A stretch of DNA of 64,000 bases from Kutzneria sp. CA-103260 (GTDB lineage Bacteria; Actinomycetota; Actinomycetes; Mycobacteriales; Pseudonocardiaceae): positions 7,192,001 to 7,256,000 of the forward strand of contig NZ_CP073318.1 of NCBI RefSeq assembly GCF_018263855.1, given 5' to 3'. Shown piece by piece: positions 1-8,065 of this stretch. The stretch's first letter is position 1. Each line of letters starts with the position of its first letter. The notes below the pieces were generated by a model. The model made no database searches, had not been told where the DNA came from, and was given only the letters and a program-made list of their open reading frames with translations. The position numbers were made by a program, and so were the translations under genes.

Positions 1-1588
1 CGCCGGTGTAGGTCGAATGGACCGGCGCGCTGCCGTCCCCGTAGTCGACCGCGTAGTCGGTGATCTTCCACGGGTCCGTCGACGCGCCGGCGTCGATCCC
101 GACCTCCAGCCGATCACTCTGATAGGCGGTCAGCCGGGCGACCTCGGGTCCCGGCTCGTTCACCTGCACGTTGGCGGGATCGTGGTAGGTCACGCCGGAA
201 GGCGCCGTGACGGTCACACCGCCGAAGTACGGGGACCCGTTCGCGTTGGGCTTCTGGTAGACGTGGCTGGCCGACGGGGTGGTGGTGACGACCGGGGCAC
301 TGCCGTCGCCGAAGTCGAACATGTAGGTCATCGGCGTGGACCAGGGATTGCTGGCCTGCACCGTCGCGGTCACCGGCAGCGGGTAGGGGCCCTGGTCCGG
401 CGTCACCTGGTAGCTGGTGATCTTGAAGGGGTCGCGGAACTCGATCGCGCCGCGGTCGTGCGTGCCGAGGCCGGTGATCAACGGATCGTCGACCCGCGGC
501 GAGCCGGTGAGGTCGGTGGCCAGTTCGCCGGGCGCGTGGTCGTCGGCCGAGTCGATCAGCGGCGAGCTGTCCTGCGGCGTCGGGTCGGGGGTGATGGTGG
601 CGAACTTCGGGTCGGTGACCAGATCGTGCGCGCCCTGCCCGGTCGCGGCGGTGAACGCGTCCAGACTGCTGTAGACGGTGCCGGCCCAGCCGTAGAGGTC
701 GTTGTTGGCCGCCTTGAACAGGTTGTAGGCCGAGGTGGTGCCAGCGGTGGCCGACGCGGCGACCGCGATCTCGCCGGCCCCGCGCGTGGTGCACCCCGCC
801 GTGGCCAGGCCGGTGTTCCCGACCAGCACGTTGTTCTCGATCGAGGCCCCGGCCGACGCACCGGCCAGCGAGATGCCGGCCAGGCAGTTGTTCAGCACGG
901 TGTTCGAGGTGAGCACCGCGCCGGCCGAATCGCTGACCTGGATGCCCGGCCCGAGGTTGCCCCTGATCACGTTGGTGGTGACGACAGCCCCGGTGACGCC
1001 GGACTCGACGGCGACCCCGGGGCCGCTGGCATGCGTGAAATGGTTGCGGCTGAGGGTGATCCGGCTGCTCGCCCCGGCGATGTCGACGACGGGGGCGGTC
1101 CCGGGCTGCGGTCCGGAGGCTTGCACGCCGTCAACGGTGACGTCGGTGGAGTCGTCGATCACGACCGGGCCCGCGGTGCCACCCACCACGAAGTTGCCGC
1201 GGACGACGATGTCGTGCACGCCGTGCATCGTGACGCCGTGCGGTTGCTGGTTCCCGTGACTGTCGGCTCCCAGGCTGATCTGCTGCAGGAAGCCGTTGTT
1301 CCGGTCGGCCAGGAACGTGATGGGCGCGCCCGGCCGACCCGACCTGGTGATGTCCAGCTCGCCCCAGCTGCCGCCGGTGATGTGCACGGTGTCGCCGGGC
1401 TGGGCCACCGCGGCCGCGCCCTGAACCGTGCAGAACGGCTGCGCCACCGTGCCCGGCCCCTGGTCCCAGCAGTTGCCCAGCGGGATCACCCACAGATCGG
1501 CACCGCCGTCGGCGTGGGCGACCCCGGTGGTCAGCGTCGTCAGGCCCAGAACGGCGGCAAGCGACGCAAGAACGGCGCGCGTGCGCAT
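1..1588 (-). CDS. Secreted right-handed beta-helix protein with PKD-like domains (3' end cut by window)
   Basis: The reading frame opens at an ATG (1586-1588) preceded by a GGGGGAG ribosome site and runs off the left edge, so the C terminus is missing. Residues 1-26 form a signal peptide (MRTRAVLASLAAVLGL..., cleavage after AHA), so the product is exported. Residues about 30-330 are short Val/Ile/Asn-rich turns such as VVIDDSTDVTVDGVQ and NTVLNNCLAGISLAG, typical of parallel beta-helix (NosD/pectate-lyase-like) folds. Two PKD-like segments follow, with DFGDGS and DYGDGS motifs. Such proteins usually bind or cleave polysaccharides outside the cell; no catalytic residues can be assigned here. 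The upstream neighbour is on the same strand but 119 bases away, so it is probably a single-gene unit. Confidence 0.85.
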   Translation of the reverse strand, partial: MRTRAVLASLAAVLGLTTLTTGVAHADGGADLWVIPLGNCWDQGPGTVAQPFCTVQGAAAVAQPGDTVHITGGSWGELDITRSGRPGAPITFLADRNNGFLQQISLGADSHGNQQPHGVTMHGVHDIVVRGNFVVGGTAGPVVIDDSTDVTVDGVQASGPQPGTAPVVDIAGASSRITLSRNHFTHASGPGVAVESGVTGAVVTTNVIRGNLGPGIQVSDSAGAVLTSNTVLNNCLAGISLAGASAGASIENNVLVGNTGLATAGCTTRGAGEIAVAASATAGTTSAYNLFKAANNDLYGWAGTVYSSLDAFTAATGQGAHDLVTDPKFATITPDPTPQDSSPLIDSADDHAPGELATDLTGSPRVDDPLITGLGTHDRGAIEFRDPFKITSYQVTPDQGPYPLPVTATVQASNPWSTPMTYMFDFGDGSAPVVTTTPSASHVYQKPNANGSPYFGGVTVTAPSGVTYHDPANVQVNEPGPEVARLTAYQSDRLEVGIDAGASTDPWKITDYAVDYGDGSAPVHSTYTG

Positions 1589-1707
1589 GGTGTGCTCCCC
1601 CTTGGGCCGGCATGGCCCACCTCGAACCTGCGCAGGTTCTAACACGCGGGGAGCGCGGACCGACAGCGCCCGATCAGCCGCTCTTCGGCGATACCGGCAA
1701 AACGCCC

Positions 1708-2307
1708 TCAGCTGAAGTCGAGGTCGGCGTTGCGGCTGCGCTTGAGCTCGAAGAAGTGCGGGAAACCGGCCAGCACCTTGGCCGCGTCGAACAGCTCGGC
1801 GGCGCGCTCGCCGCGCGGGATGGAGGCCAGCACCGGGCCGAAGTAGGCGACGTCGTCGATGTGGATGGTCGGCGTGCCGACCTCGTCGCCGACCGGGTCC
1901 ATGCCGCGGTGGTGGCTCTTGCGCAGCTCCTCGTCGTAGTCGGTGCTGCCCGCGGCGGCGGCCAGCTCGGCCGGCAGCCCGACCTCGGCCAGCGCCTCGG
2001 CGATCACGACGTCGTAGTCCTTGTTGCCGCCGTTGTGGATCCGGGTGCCCAGCGCCGTGTACAGCTCGCGCAGCACGTCGTCGCCGCGCAGCTGGGCGGC
2101 CGCGATGCAGACCCGCACCGGGCCCCAGGCACGGTCGCAGAACTCGCGGTACCACGGCTCGATCTCGCGGTGCTCGTTCAGCACCGACAGGCTCATCACC
2201 TGGAAGTGCAGGTCGATGTCCCGGTGCTGCTCGACCTCCAGGATCCATCTGGACGTGATCCAGGCGAACGGGCAGGCGGGGTCGAAGTAGAAGTCGACGC
2301 GGGTCAC
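1708..2307 (-). CDS. DsbA-family / mycothiol-dependent nitroreductase-like protein (Rv2466c family)
   Basis: A 199-residue thioredoxin-fold protein. The start is the GTG at 2305-2307, preceded by GGGGGGAAC; longer frames upstream have no ribosome site. The N terminus FYFDPACPFAWITSRWILE and the downstream blocks RAWGPVRV, RKSHHRGMD, VGTPTIHI and FFGPV match the mycobacterial Rv2466c group, which uses mycothiol to reduce disulfides or nitro compounds in the cytoplasm. Family members I know carry a CPWC active site; here it reads C12-P-F-A15, so the resolving cysteine is absent. A one-cysteine enzyme could still work by forming a mixed disulfide with mycothiol. No signal peptide. It lies alone between a secreted-protein gene and a repeat-rich intergenic region. 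Family assignment is strong; the exact substrate is unknown. Confidence 0.9.
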   Translation of the reverse strand: MTRVDFYFDPACPFAWITSRWILEVEQHRDIDLHFQVMSLSVLNEHREIEPWYREFCDRAWGPVRVCIAAAQLRGDDVLRELYTALGTRIHNGGNKDYDVVIAEALAEVGLPAELAAAAGSTDYDEELRKSHHRGMDPVGDEVGTPTIHIDDVAYFGPVLASIPRGERAAELFDAAKVLAGFPHFFELKRSRNADLDFS

Positions 2308-2361
2308 GGTGTTCCCCCCTTTGGGACGGCTTTCGCGCACCCTAGGCACATCAGCCCCGTT

Positions 2362-2419
2362 TTCGCCACATGAGCCTCCCAGGTGGCACGTGGGCGCAAG
2401 TGCGAAGCGCAGGTGGCGA
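2362..2419. repeat. Dispersed palindromic intergenic repeat, copy 1
   Basis: A unit of about 58 bases whose ends are inverted (TTCGCCACATG ... AGGTGGCGA) around a conserved core GTGGCAC.TGGGCGCAAG. A second copy with the same core and ends lies at 25040-25100. Both are intergenic and both lie just beyond the 5' end of a minus-strand gene. Confidence 0.7.
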
Positions 2420-2451
2420 CACTGTTGTCCGTTCTCATCGAACGTGGCACG

Positions 2452-2481
2452 TTCAACGTCAGGAAAGGGCCTGACGTTGAA
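2452..2481. repeat. Perfect 12-bp inverted repeat (hairpin)
   Basis: TTCAACGTCAGG (2452-2463) and CCTGACGTTGAA (2470-2481) are exact reverse complements separated by AAAGGG. AACGTCAGG recurs directly after the right arm (2480-2488). No gene ends immediately beside it and no T run follows, so a REP-like element or an operator is as likely as a terminator. Confidence 0.65.
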
Positions 2482-2902
2482 CGTCAGGGAGGGTCCCTTG
2501 ATCTTGGGGGCGACGCAGCTCTGAAACACGGCGTGGGCGTCTCATCGAGGTTGGCCTGTCTCACTGAACCGATACGACGACGTGGACTCGCCCCAATGCT
2601 CGCTATGCCGATGAGAGGTCGGTTGAACTGTGACAATGCGGCCAATGTGCCCTGTCGGCTGAGTCTGGGTGAGTGGGACTGTAAGGACATGGAGGTGCAC
2701 CCACTGACCAGGCCAGGGGGTGGCGGCGCGGTGGAGAGCGGTCTGCCGACGACGTCGGCAACTCTCCTGCGGCCCGATCAGGGGTGGACACAGGCCGGCG
2801 CGAGCGTCTCCGTGGACGACAGGATGATCGGTCTGGCACCCGTCGATGAGGCGCTGAGGGCAGCAGGCGTGGTCCGGTGGCAAGCCGGCGGAGGAGCTGG
2901 TC

Positions 2903-3040
2903 ATGTCCACACCCAGTGCGCTGCTACCGGTCGACGAGTTCGACATCGACCCCGGTTCCCTGTCTCACGCGTCGAAGACCGGCGCTGTGTCCGAGGAATC
3001 GAATCTGTTCCCCGCGGAAAGTATTTCGGTATGCGGGTGA
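2903..3040 (+). CDS. Possible small protein, 45 residues, unknown
   Basis: An ATG at 2903 sits six bases after a strong GGAGGAG site, which is the main reason to consider it real. The product (MSTPSALLPVDEFDIDPGSL...) is acidic, has no membrane segment, ends in a single Cys and resembles nothing I know. It lies 120 bases upstream of, and on the same strand as, the AraC-family gene, so it could be a leader ORF for it or an unrelated small gene. Codon use is less GC-biased at third positions than neighbouring genes. Low confidence. Confidence 0.35.
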   Translation: MSTPSALLPVDEFDIDPGSLSHASKTGAVSEESNLFPAESISVCG

Positions 3041-3160
3041 GGTTCTGCGCGGTTGGCGGACACGGAACGACCATCCGGGTCCATCGCAGGCCGCCGTCCG
3101 GCGGGTCTGCGGGCGTCCGCCCCACGCGCCTGCGCCCGTGGCGGACTGACGGGAGCCACG

Positions 3161-4126
3161 ATGGAAACGCTCAACTTCGACAGCGATGACCTGGAACTCA
3201 CCGAGGAATTCCTCAGCAAGGCCTACACCAGGATGCGGATCGGCGGCGATGCCGCGGACACCCACGCCCAGGTCTCACGCAACGTCGTGGGACCGGTCAG
3301 CGTGGACCAGTTGGAATTCGACTACGACATGCGTCACGACGCCAACGTCCTGGACAAGATCTGCCTGGGCAGTGTGCACTCCGGCACCATCGTCCGACAG
3401 TATTTCCCCGACGGAGCGGAAGGCTGCTTCGGTCCCGGCGACGTGTTCGTGTACACCCCGGACAACCATCCCTACGCGGGTGTCATCCGCAGGTCCCGCT
3501 ACAACCTCATCTTGATCGAGCCTCAGCTGCTGACCCAGGTGGCCGCCACCGTTCCCGGCCGCAGACCCGAACCGGTGCGGTTGACCGGCGACCGGCCGGT
3601 CTCGCCAGGGGCCGCCCGGCACTTGCGGCACACCATCGCCTACCTGCGCAAAGGCGTCTGCGCCGACCCTGCCTTGAGCGAACAGCCGCTGCTCGTGTCC
3701 ACCGCTTCCCAGTGCCTGGCCGCCAGCGTGCTGAACGCCTTCCCCAACACCGCGCTCACCGACCCCACCATCGAGGACCGCCACGACGCCCACCCGGACA
3801 CCGTGCGCCGCGCCGTCGCCTTCATCGACGACCACGCCCAGGCGGACCTCGCCGTGGCCGACATCGCCGCGGCCATCCACGTCAGCGTCCGCACGGTGCA
3901 GTTGGCCTTCCGGCGTCACCTGGGCACCACTCCCATGGGCTATCTGCGCCGGGTCCGCCTCACTCATGCCCATGCCGAACTGGTGGCCGCCGACCCCACG
4001 ACCGACATCACGGTCACCGCCATCGCCGCCCGGTGGGGCTTCTTCCAGCTCGGCCGGTTCGCCGCCGCCTACCGTGCCGCCTATGGCTGCACCCCGCATC
4101 AGACCCTCGTCCACCGCGGCCCCTGA
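3161..4126 (+). CDS. AraC-family transcriptional regulator
   Basis: 321 residues from the ATG at 3161, which has GGGAG five bases upstream; an in-frame start further upstream would add a Pro/Arg-rich tail with no ribosome site. Residues about 1-190 form the cupin-like AraC sensory half found in many actinomycete regulators (ELTEEFLSKAYTRMRIGG, then DYDMRHDANVLDKICLGSVHSG). The C terminus carries the two helix-turn-helix motifs: DLAVADIAAAIHVSVRTVQLAFRRHLGTTPMGYLRRVRL, and ITVTAIAARWGFFQLGRFAAAYRAAYGCTP. It acts as a cytoplasmic DNA-binding activator or repressor; the ligand and targets are not evident. A 297-base gap with no feature I can name separates it from the next gene. Confidence 0.92.
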   Translation: METLNFDSDDLELTEEFLSKAYTRMRIGGDAADTHAQVSRNVVGPVSVDQLEFDYDMRHDANVLDKICLGSVHSGTIVRQYFPDGAEGCFGPGDVFVYTPDNHPYAGVIRRSRYNLILIEPQLLTQVAATVPGRRPEPVRLTGDRPVSPGAARHLRHTIAYLRKGVCADPALSEQPLLVSTASQCLAASVLNAFPNTALTDPTIEDRHDAHPDTVRRAVAFIDDHAQADLAVADIAAAIHVSVRTVQLAFRRHLGTTPMGYLRRVRLTHAHAELVAADPTTDITVTAIAARWGFFQLGRFAAAYRAAYGCTPHQTLVHRGP

Positions 4127-4423
4127 GTTTGTCTGGAGGTAACGGGACGGTCGTGGGGCAAAGGGCCGGGTCCGTCCGGCCTGTCGGATCCGAGACCTTG
4201 CGTTTTCTGCATGCCCGACGCCGCCTGCCGCGTTATCGGCATGGCATGGCCGTGCGGAGCGGACTTCACTGAACGGTATGCGGCAGGCAGCCGCGGACAC
4301 CGTTACTGCACCGCCGCGTGGCCGTGAACAACCGGAGCCCGTCCGCCGAGCGCCACCGGGGCAACTATGGCGGCAGCGTGACCTCAGCCGGCACGCGCGG
4401 GCCCTGCACGCCCGGGAGGACCC

Positions 4424-5161
4424 ATGCCGACCTCGGAACGTGAGACGCTGGTCGCTGAGGCTGTGCTCGACCTGGCCACCCGCACGTACGAATCAGGTGT
4501 CCTGGACCTCCTGCACGATCTCACGACCTCCATGGTCACGCTGCTGAGCCTGCGGGCCGCCGGGACGACGATCCTGAACGAGATCGGACAGGTGGACTAT
4601 CTCACCGCTTCCGACGAGGTGTGCCGACGGCTGGAGGAGGACCAGTTCAGGCTGGGGGAGGGGCCGTGCGTGGACAGCACTCGCAGCGGCGCCGTCCTGC
4701 CTCCGATCTCGCTGCGCGCTTCAGGCTCGGGCCTGGAGCGCTGGCCCCGTTTCACCCTTCGGGCCCTGAGTGTCGGCGTCACCTGCGTCGCCGCTGTGCC
4801 GCTGCGGGCCGGCGAACACACGCTCGGCGCCGTCAACCTGATGAGCACCAGCCCCTCGGTGCCGACTGAGCAAGACGTCTGCCTGGCGCAGGTGCTGGCC
4901 GACGCCGCCGGGGCTTGGCTGTTGCGGCAGCGGGTGCTGCGCAGCAAGGACGAGATCCTCGATCAACTGCATGCGGCCCGGAACACCGCCATCATGATCG
5001 AACAGGCCAAGGGCGTGCTGGCGGCCCGTCTGGGGGTCGATGTGGGAGAGGCATTCCGGCTGCTGCGCGCCCACGCCCGCGCCGGGCGGCAGGAGCTCGG
5101 CACGCTCGCCGCCCGAATCACGCGGGGAGAAATCCCGAACGAACTCACCGCGACGTCCTGA
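4424..5161 (+). CDS. GAF and ANTAR domain protein (putative RNA-binding antiterminator)
   Basis: 245 residues; the ATG at 4424 follows a GGGAGGA site. Residues about 15-165 make a GAF sensory domain (LRLGEGPC-type block FRLGEGPCVDSTRSG and VGVTCVAAVPLRAGEHTLGAVNLMS). Residues about 170-235 make an ANTAR helical bundle (LHAARNTAIMIEQAKGVLAARLGVDVGEAFRLLRAHAR, with the usual IEQAKG core). ANTAR domains bind paired RNA hairpins and prevent early transcription termination. The stop at 5159-5161 is one base before the start of a second GAF-ANTAR gene, so the two are certainly co-transcribed. No kinase partner lies next to them; the GAF domain probably senses the signal directly. Confidence 0.92.
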   Translation: MPTSERETLVAEAVLDLATRTYESGVLDLLHDLTTSMVTLLSLRAAGTTILNEIGQVDYLTASDEVCRRLEEDQFRLGEGPCVDSTRSGAVLPPISLRASGSGLERWPRFTLRALSVGVTCVAAVPLRAGEHTLGAVNLMSTSPSVPTEQDVCLAQVLADAAGAWLLRQRVLRSKDEILDQLHAARNTAIMIEQAKGVLAARLGVDVGEAFRLLRAHARAGRQELGTLAARITRGEIPNELTATS

Positions 5162-5162
5162 C

Positions 5163-5915
5163 ATGTCGGCCAACGGCGAAGACACCGCAGGCAGCGCCCT
5201 GCCAACCCCCGACCGCGTGGAGGAATTCCTGGCCGATCTGGGCCGCGCCGTCCGAGCCGGGCGCGGCCTGTGTGCGGTGCCCACCGACACCACACGCCTG
5301 TTCGGCATGGACGCCCTCACTGTGAGCGTGGTCCACGGCGGCTTGCCGGAACTCGTGTGGTGCGATCCGGCGGAGGGCCTGGGCCCCGCGCTGGAGGAAC
5401 TGCAGTACACCCTCGGCGAAGGCCCCACCCTTGAGGCCGGTCGCCAGGGCCACGCCGTGATCGAGCCCGACCTGGCCGCAACCGATCCCGTCCGTTGGCC
5501 CGCCTTCCTGCCGGCCGCCGCCCAGACCCCCGCCCGCGCCGTCATCGCCGACCCGCTCCAGCTCGGCATCATCACAGTCGGCGTGCTGACCGGCTACCGC
5601 ACCAGCCCCAGGGACTCGACCACCGCTCAACGGCGCGATATCCGCCGCCTGGGCCGAGTCCTCCTGCTCCTGCTGCTGGTGGACAGCACGGGCACCGGGC
5701 CGGCCGACGCGACCGGACCGCCGACCGACCTGTTCCTGCACCGCGCCGAGATCCATCAGGCCACCGGCTTTCTCGCCACAAGCCTCGGCATTCCCCTGGA
5801 CGAAGCCCTGCTGCGGCTGCGGGCCCACGCCGCCGCCCAGGACCAATCCCTGACCGACCTCGCCCATGCCCTGCTCACACACCGTCTGCCGCCCGACGCG
5901 CTCATCCGACAATGA
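5163..5915 (+). CDS. Second GAF and ANTAR domain protein
   Basis: 250 residues from the ATG at 5163, one base after the stop of the preceding GAF-ANTAR gene; there is no clear ribosome site, so translation is probably coupled. The GAF half shows LEELQYTLGEGPTLEAGRQ and a leucine-rich strand-helix pair (GRVLLLLLLVD). The C-terminal 60 residues (EIHQATGFLATSLGIPLDEALLRLRAHAAAQDQSLTDLAHALL) align with the ANTAR fold, with HQATGF in place of the more usual EQAKG, so it is a divergent ANTAR. The pair may form a heterodimer or sense different ligands. It ends 53 bases before the convergent MerR gene. Confidence 0.88.
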   Translation: MSANGEDTAGSALPTPDRVEEFLADLGRAVRAGRGLCAVPTDTTRLFGMDALTVSVVHGGLPELVWCDPAEGLGPALEELQYTLGEGPTLEAGRQGHAVIEPDLAATDPVRWPAFLPAAAQTPARAVIADPLQLGIITVGVLTGYRTSPRDSTTAQRRDIRRLGRVLLLLLLVDSTGTGPADATGPPTDLFLHRAEIHQATGFLATSLGIPLDEALLRLRAHAAAQDQSLTDLAHALLTHRLPPDALIRQ

Positions 5916-5968
5916 GCTACGGCATGGTCATGCGGTTCAGCGACTGGTGGTCGCATATCCCCGTGGCC

Positions 5969-6781
5969 CTAGTCGGCGGCCAGGCGGAACACGGGCCAGC
6001 CGACCTCGGTCCGCCAGGACCCGGGATCCGGGTCGTCGCGAGGTCCGACGAGATAGGTCTCGTGGACGGGGCCGTCCACGGCGAGGGCGTGGTCGACGAC
6101 CCAGGCGCCGAGGCGGCCGTACGTGACGTCGATGTCGTCGTGCGGTCCGAAGTGGACGGTGACGGCGAGTTCGGCCGGCGGAAGGACAACGGGCGTCACC
6201 CGCCCACGGGTCGGTGGGTCGGCGACAGGGCGGTGGACCAGCACCGCTCCGCGGCCGCCGGTGAACAGGTCGTTGGCGTAGCGCCCACCCGGCGGCCCGA
6301 GCGACGGCCGGCCGGCGACTGCGGCGTCGAGTTCGGCCATGGCCTCCGCGTACCAGGACAGCACCTCGTCGTGGTCGACGACCCCCTCAACCGCGGCGAC
6401 CGTGGTGGCTGGCACCGAGCGCAGTTCGACGTTCGGCAGGCCCTCGTCGGAGCGGAGCAGGTGGCGCAGCGAGACCACGGCGGCGCGCGTGCGGTCCAGC
6501 TCGGCCTCCAGACGCCGCAGGTGCTCGCCGACCAGGCCGGCGCGTTCCGACGTGTCCTCGGTGGCGAGAATCTTCGCCACGTCGGACAGCGGCACCTCCA
6601 GCTGACGCAGCCGGTGGACGACCTGCGCGGTGGGGATCTGGTCGGCGGTGTAGTAGCGGTAACCGCTGAACGGGTCAACCGCCGCGGGCTCGATCAGCCC
6701 GGACTCGTGGTAGCGGCGGAGCGTCCGCACGCTCAGGTGGGTCAACTGTGCGAACTCGCCGATCGTCAGACCACGGGCCAT
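5969..6781 (-). CDS. MerR-family regulator with GyrI-like effector-binding domain
   Basis: 270 residues. The ATG at 6779-6781 gives the usual MerR N terminus (LTIGEFAQLTHLSVRTLRRYHESGLIEPA...GYRYYTADQ), so in-frame starts further upstream are rejected. Residues 1-70 are the winged helix, 75-115 the dimer coiled coil (AELDRTRAAVVSLRHLL), and 120-270 a GyrI/BmrR-like ligand pocket (VEGVVDHDEVLSWYAEAM, AVTVHFGPHDDIDVTYGRLGAWV). Such proteins sense hydrophobic compounds and untwist promoters with over-long spacers. A matching operator lies at 6815-6845 in front of the divergent genes, which it probably activates. Confidence 0.93.
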   Translation of the reverse strand: MARGLTIGEFAQLTHLSVRTLRRYHESGLIEPAAVDPFSGYRYYTADQIPTAQVVHRLRQLEVPLSDVAKILATEDTSERAGLVGEHLRRLEAELDRTRAAVVSLRHLLRSDEGLPNVELRSVPATTVAAVEGVVDHDEVLSWYAEAMAELDAAVAGRPSLGPPGGRYANDLFTGGRGAVLVHRPVADPPTRGRVTPVVLPPAELAVTVHFGPHDDIDVTYGRLGAWVVDHALAVDGPVHETYLVGPRDDPDPGSWRTEVGWPVFRLAAD

Positions 6782-6814
6782 GCCCCCACTCTGCACCCTC
6801 CCCACGCCACGCGC

Positions 6815-6845
6815 TTGACCCTCTCCCCGCGGGAGACCCCAGCGT
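6815..6845 (+). promoter_or_regulatory. MerR-type promoter/operator
   Basis: TTGACC (-35, 6815-6820), a 19-base spacer, then CAGCGT (-10, 6840-6845). The spacer contains a dyad TCTCCC-CGC-GGGAGA (6822-6836). A long spacer with a centred dyad is the hallmark of promoters activated by MerR proteins, and the MerR gene starts only 34 bases away on the other strand. Confidence 0.7.
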
Positions 6846-6878
6846 GAAAGCACCACGCCGGAACGGAGAGGCCCCGAC

Positions 6879-7226
6879 ATGAGCACACCGATCGACACCC
6901 GCGAGCTGCCCCAGGTGATCACCGACTACCTGGCCGCCCACCAGGCCCGCGACCTGGACCCGGCCATCGCCGGCTACACCGAGGACGCCGTCGTCGTCGA
7001 CGAGGGCAACACCTACCGCGGCAAGCGTGCGATCCGCGACTGGCTGGCCCGCTCGGCCAGCGAGTACACGTACACCATCGAGCTCGTCGCGGCCCAGCGC
7101 GTCGACGACGAGCACTACGTGGCCGTGCACCACCTCGAGGGGGATTTCCCCGGCGGTGTCGTCGACCTGCGCTTCCAGTTCACCCTGCGCGATGGCCTCA
7201 TCGCCGAGCTCGTCATCGAGCCGTGA
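6879..7226 (+). CDS. SnoaL-like / nuclear transport factor 2-fold protein
   Basis: 115 residues starting at the ATG 6879, with GGAACGGAGAGG upstream. The order of elements (ITDYLAAHQARDLDPAIAGYTEDAVVVDEGNTYRGKRAIRDWLARSASEYTYT, then a beta meander ending FQFTLRDGLIAELVIEP) is typical of the NTF2-like superfamily, a cone-shaped pocket used by small isomerases, cyclases or ligand-binding proteins. It is transcribed from the MerR-type promoter at 6815-6845 and overlaps the next gene by four bases, so the two probably share a substrate. The reaction cannot be read from sequence. Confidence 0.88.
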   Translation: MSTPIDTRELPQVITDYLAAHQARDLDPAIAGYTEDAVVVDEGNTYRGKRAIRDWLARSASEYTYTIELVAAQRVDDEHYVAVHHLEGDFPGGVVDLRFQFTLRDGLIAELVIEP

Positions 7227-8065
7227 TCTCGCTCGGCCGGTACGGAGCCTGGCTCAACCCCGTGTACGACGATCCGAGCCGAATCGACCACGCAGTCGAG
7301 GCCGAGGCGCTGGGGTACGGCACCGTGTGGCTCGGCCTCGGCCAGCGTGACGAGAGCGGCCTGCGGCTGGTCGAGCAGGTCCTGGACGCGACCGGACATG
7401 TTGTCGTGGCAACAGCGATCGTCAACATGTGGACCAACGACCCGGCCGCGCTGGCCTCGTCGTACCACCGGGTCCAGGCCCGCCATCCCGACCGTTTCCT
7501 GCTGGGCATCGGACTCGGCCACCCGGAATCGATCGCCGGCTACCGCTCGCCGCACCAGCGCATGGAGTCGTTCCTCGACACCCTTGACGCCGAGGGACTT
7601 CCCGGTGACCGGCGCATCCTCGCAGCCCTCGGGCCGCGGACACTGCGGCTGGCCGTCGACCGCTCCGTGGGCAGCCACCCCTATCTGACCGTGCCCGCCC
7701 ACACCCTGGCGGCCCGCCGCCTGCTCGGCCCGAGCCCCCTGCTCGCGCCTGAGCAGACGGTGGTCGTCGACACCGACCCGGCCGAGGCCCGTCGACGTGG
7801 CCGCGAATTCGTCAGCGATCCCTACCTACGACGCTCGAACTACGTCAACAACCTGCTCCGCCACGGCTACGACGAGTCCGACGTAGCCGGTGGCGGGAGC
7901 GACCGGCTGATCGACGGCCTGGTCCCGCACGGCACACCCGAGACGGTCGCCGCCGCGCTGGCCGGTCATCTCGACGCCGGCGCCGACCACGTCGCCGTCC
8001 AGGTCCTGCCCCGGCCGGGCGAGGGGCCGATGCCCGGACTACGAGCCCTCGCCAGCCAGCTATGA
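7223..8065 (+). CDS. LLM-class (luciferase-like, probably F420-dependent) oxidoreductase
   Basis: 280 residues; the GTG start (7223-7225) overlaps the previous stop as GTGA, giving coupled translation. The N terminus (LGRYGAWLNPVY...AVEAEALGYGTVWLG), the FLLGIGLGHPE block after RHPDRF, and the closing VPHGTPETVAAALAGHLDAGADHVAVQVLP are those of actinomycete TIGR03620-like LLM proteins, which use F420 or flavin in a TIM barrel. It forms a two-gene unit with the SnoaL-like protein under likely MerR control, suggesting detoxification or modification of a small molecule. Its stop overlaps by six bases the stop of the convergent peptidase gene. Confidence 0.9.
   Translation: MISLGRYGAWLNPVYDDPSRIDHAVEAEALGYGTVWLGLGQRDESGLRLVEQVLDATGHVVVATAIVNMWTNDPAALASSYHRVQARHPDRFLLGIGLGHPESIAGYRSPHQRMESFLDTLDAEGLPGDRRILAALGPRTLRLAVDRSVGSHPYLTVPAHTLAARRLLGPSPLLAPEQTVVVDTDPAEARRRGREFVSDPYLRRSNYVNNLLRHGYDESDVAGGGSDRLIDGLVPHGTPETVAAALAGHLDAGADHVAVQVLPRPGEGPMPGLRALASQL

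Larger units (their letters stand above)
2308..3160. other. 853-base stretch without a confident gene
   Basis: This stretch holds the promoter side of the DsbA-like gene, one copy of the dispersed palindrome (2362-2419), a 12-bp hairpin (2452-2481), a possible 45-codon ORF (2903-3040) and the leader of the AraC-family gene. The longer frames across 2380-3260 on both strands lack ribosome sites and recognisable domains. I see no RNA gene in it. Confidence 0.6.

Noticed and set aside
17..1642. 541-codon plus-strand frame at the left edge
   Set aside because: Antisense to the beta-helix protein, which has a signal peptide and ribosome site on the minus strand.
4127..4423. Possible regulatory RNA between the AraC and GAF-ANTAR genes
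   Set aside because: Only short imperfect inverted repeats; nothing that resembles a known riboswitch or a paired ANTAR hairpin.
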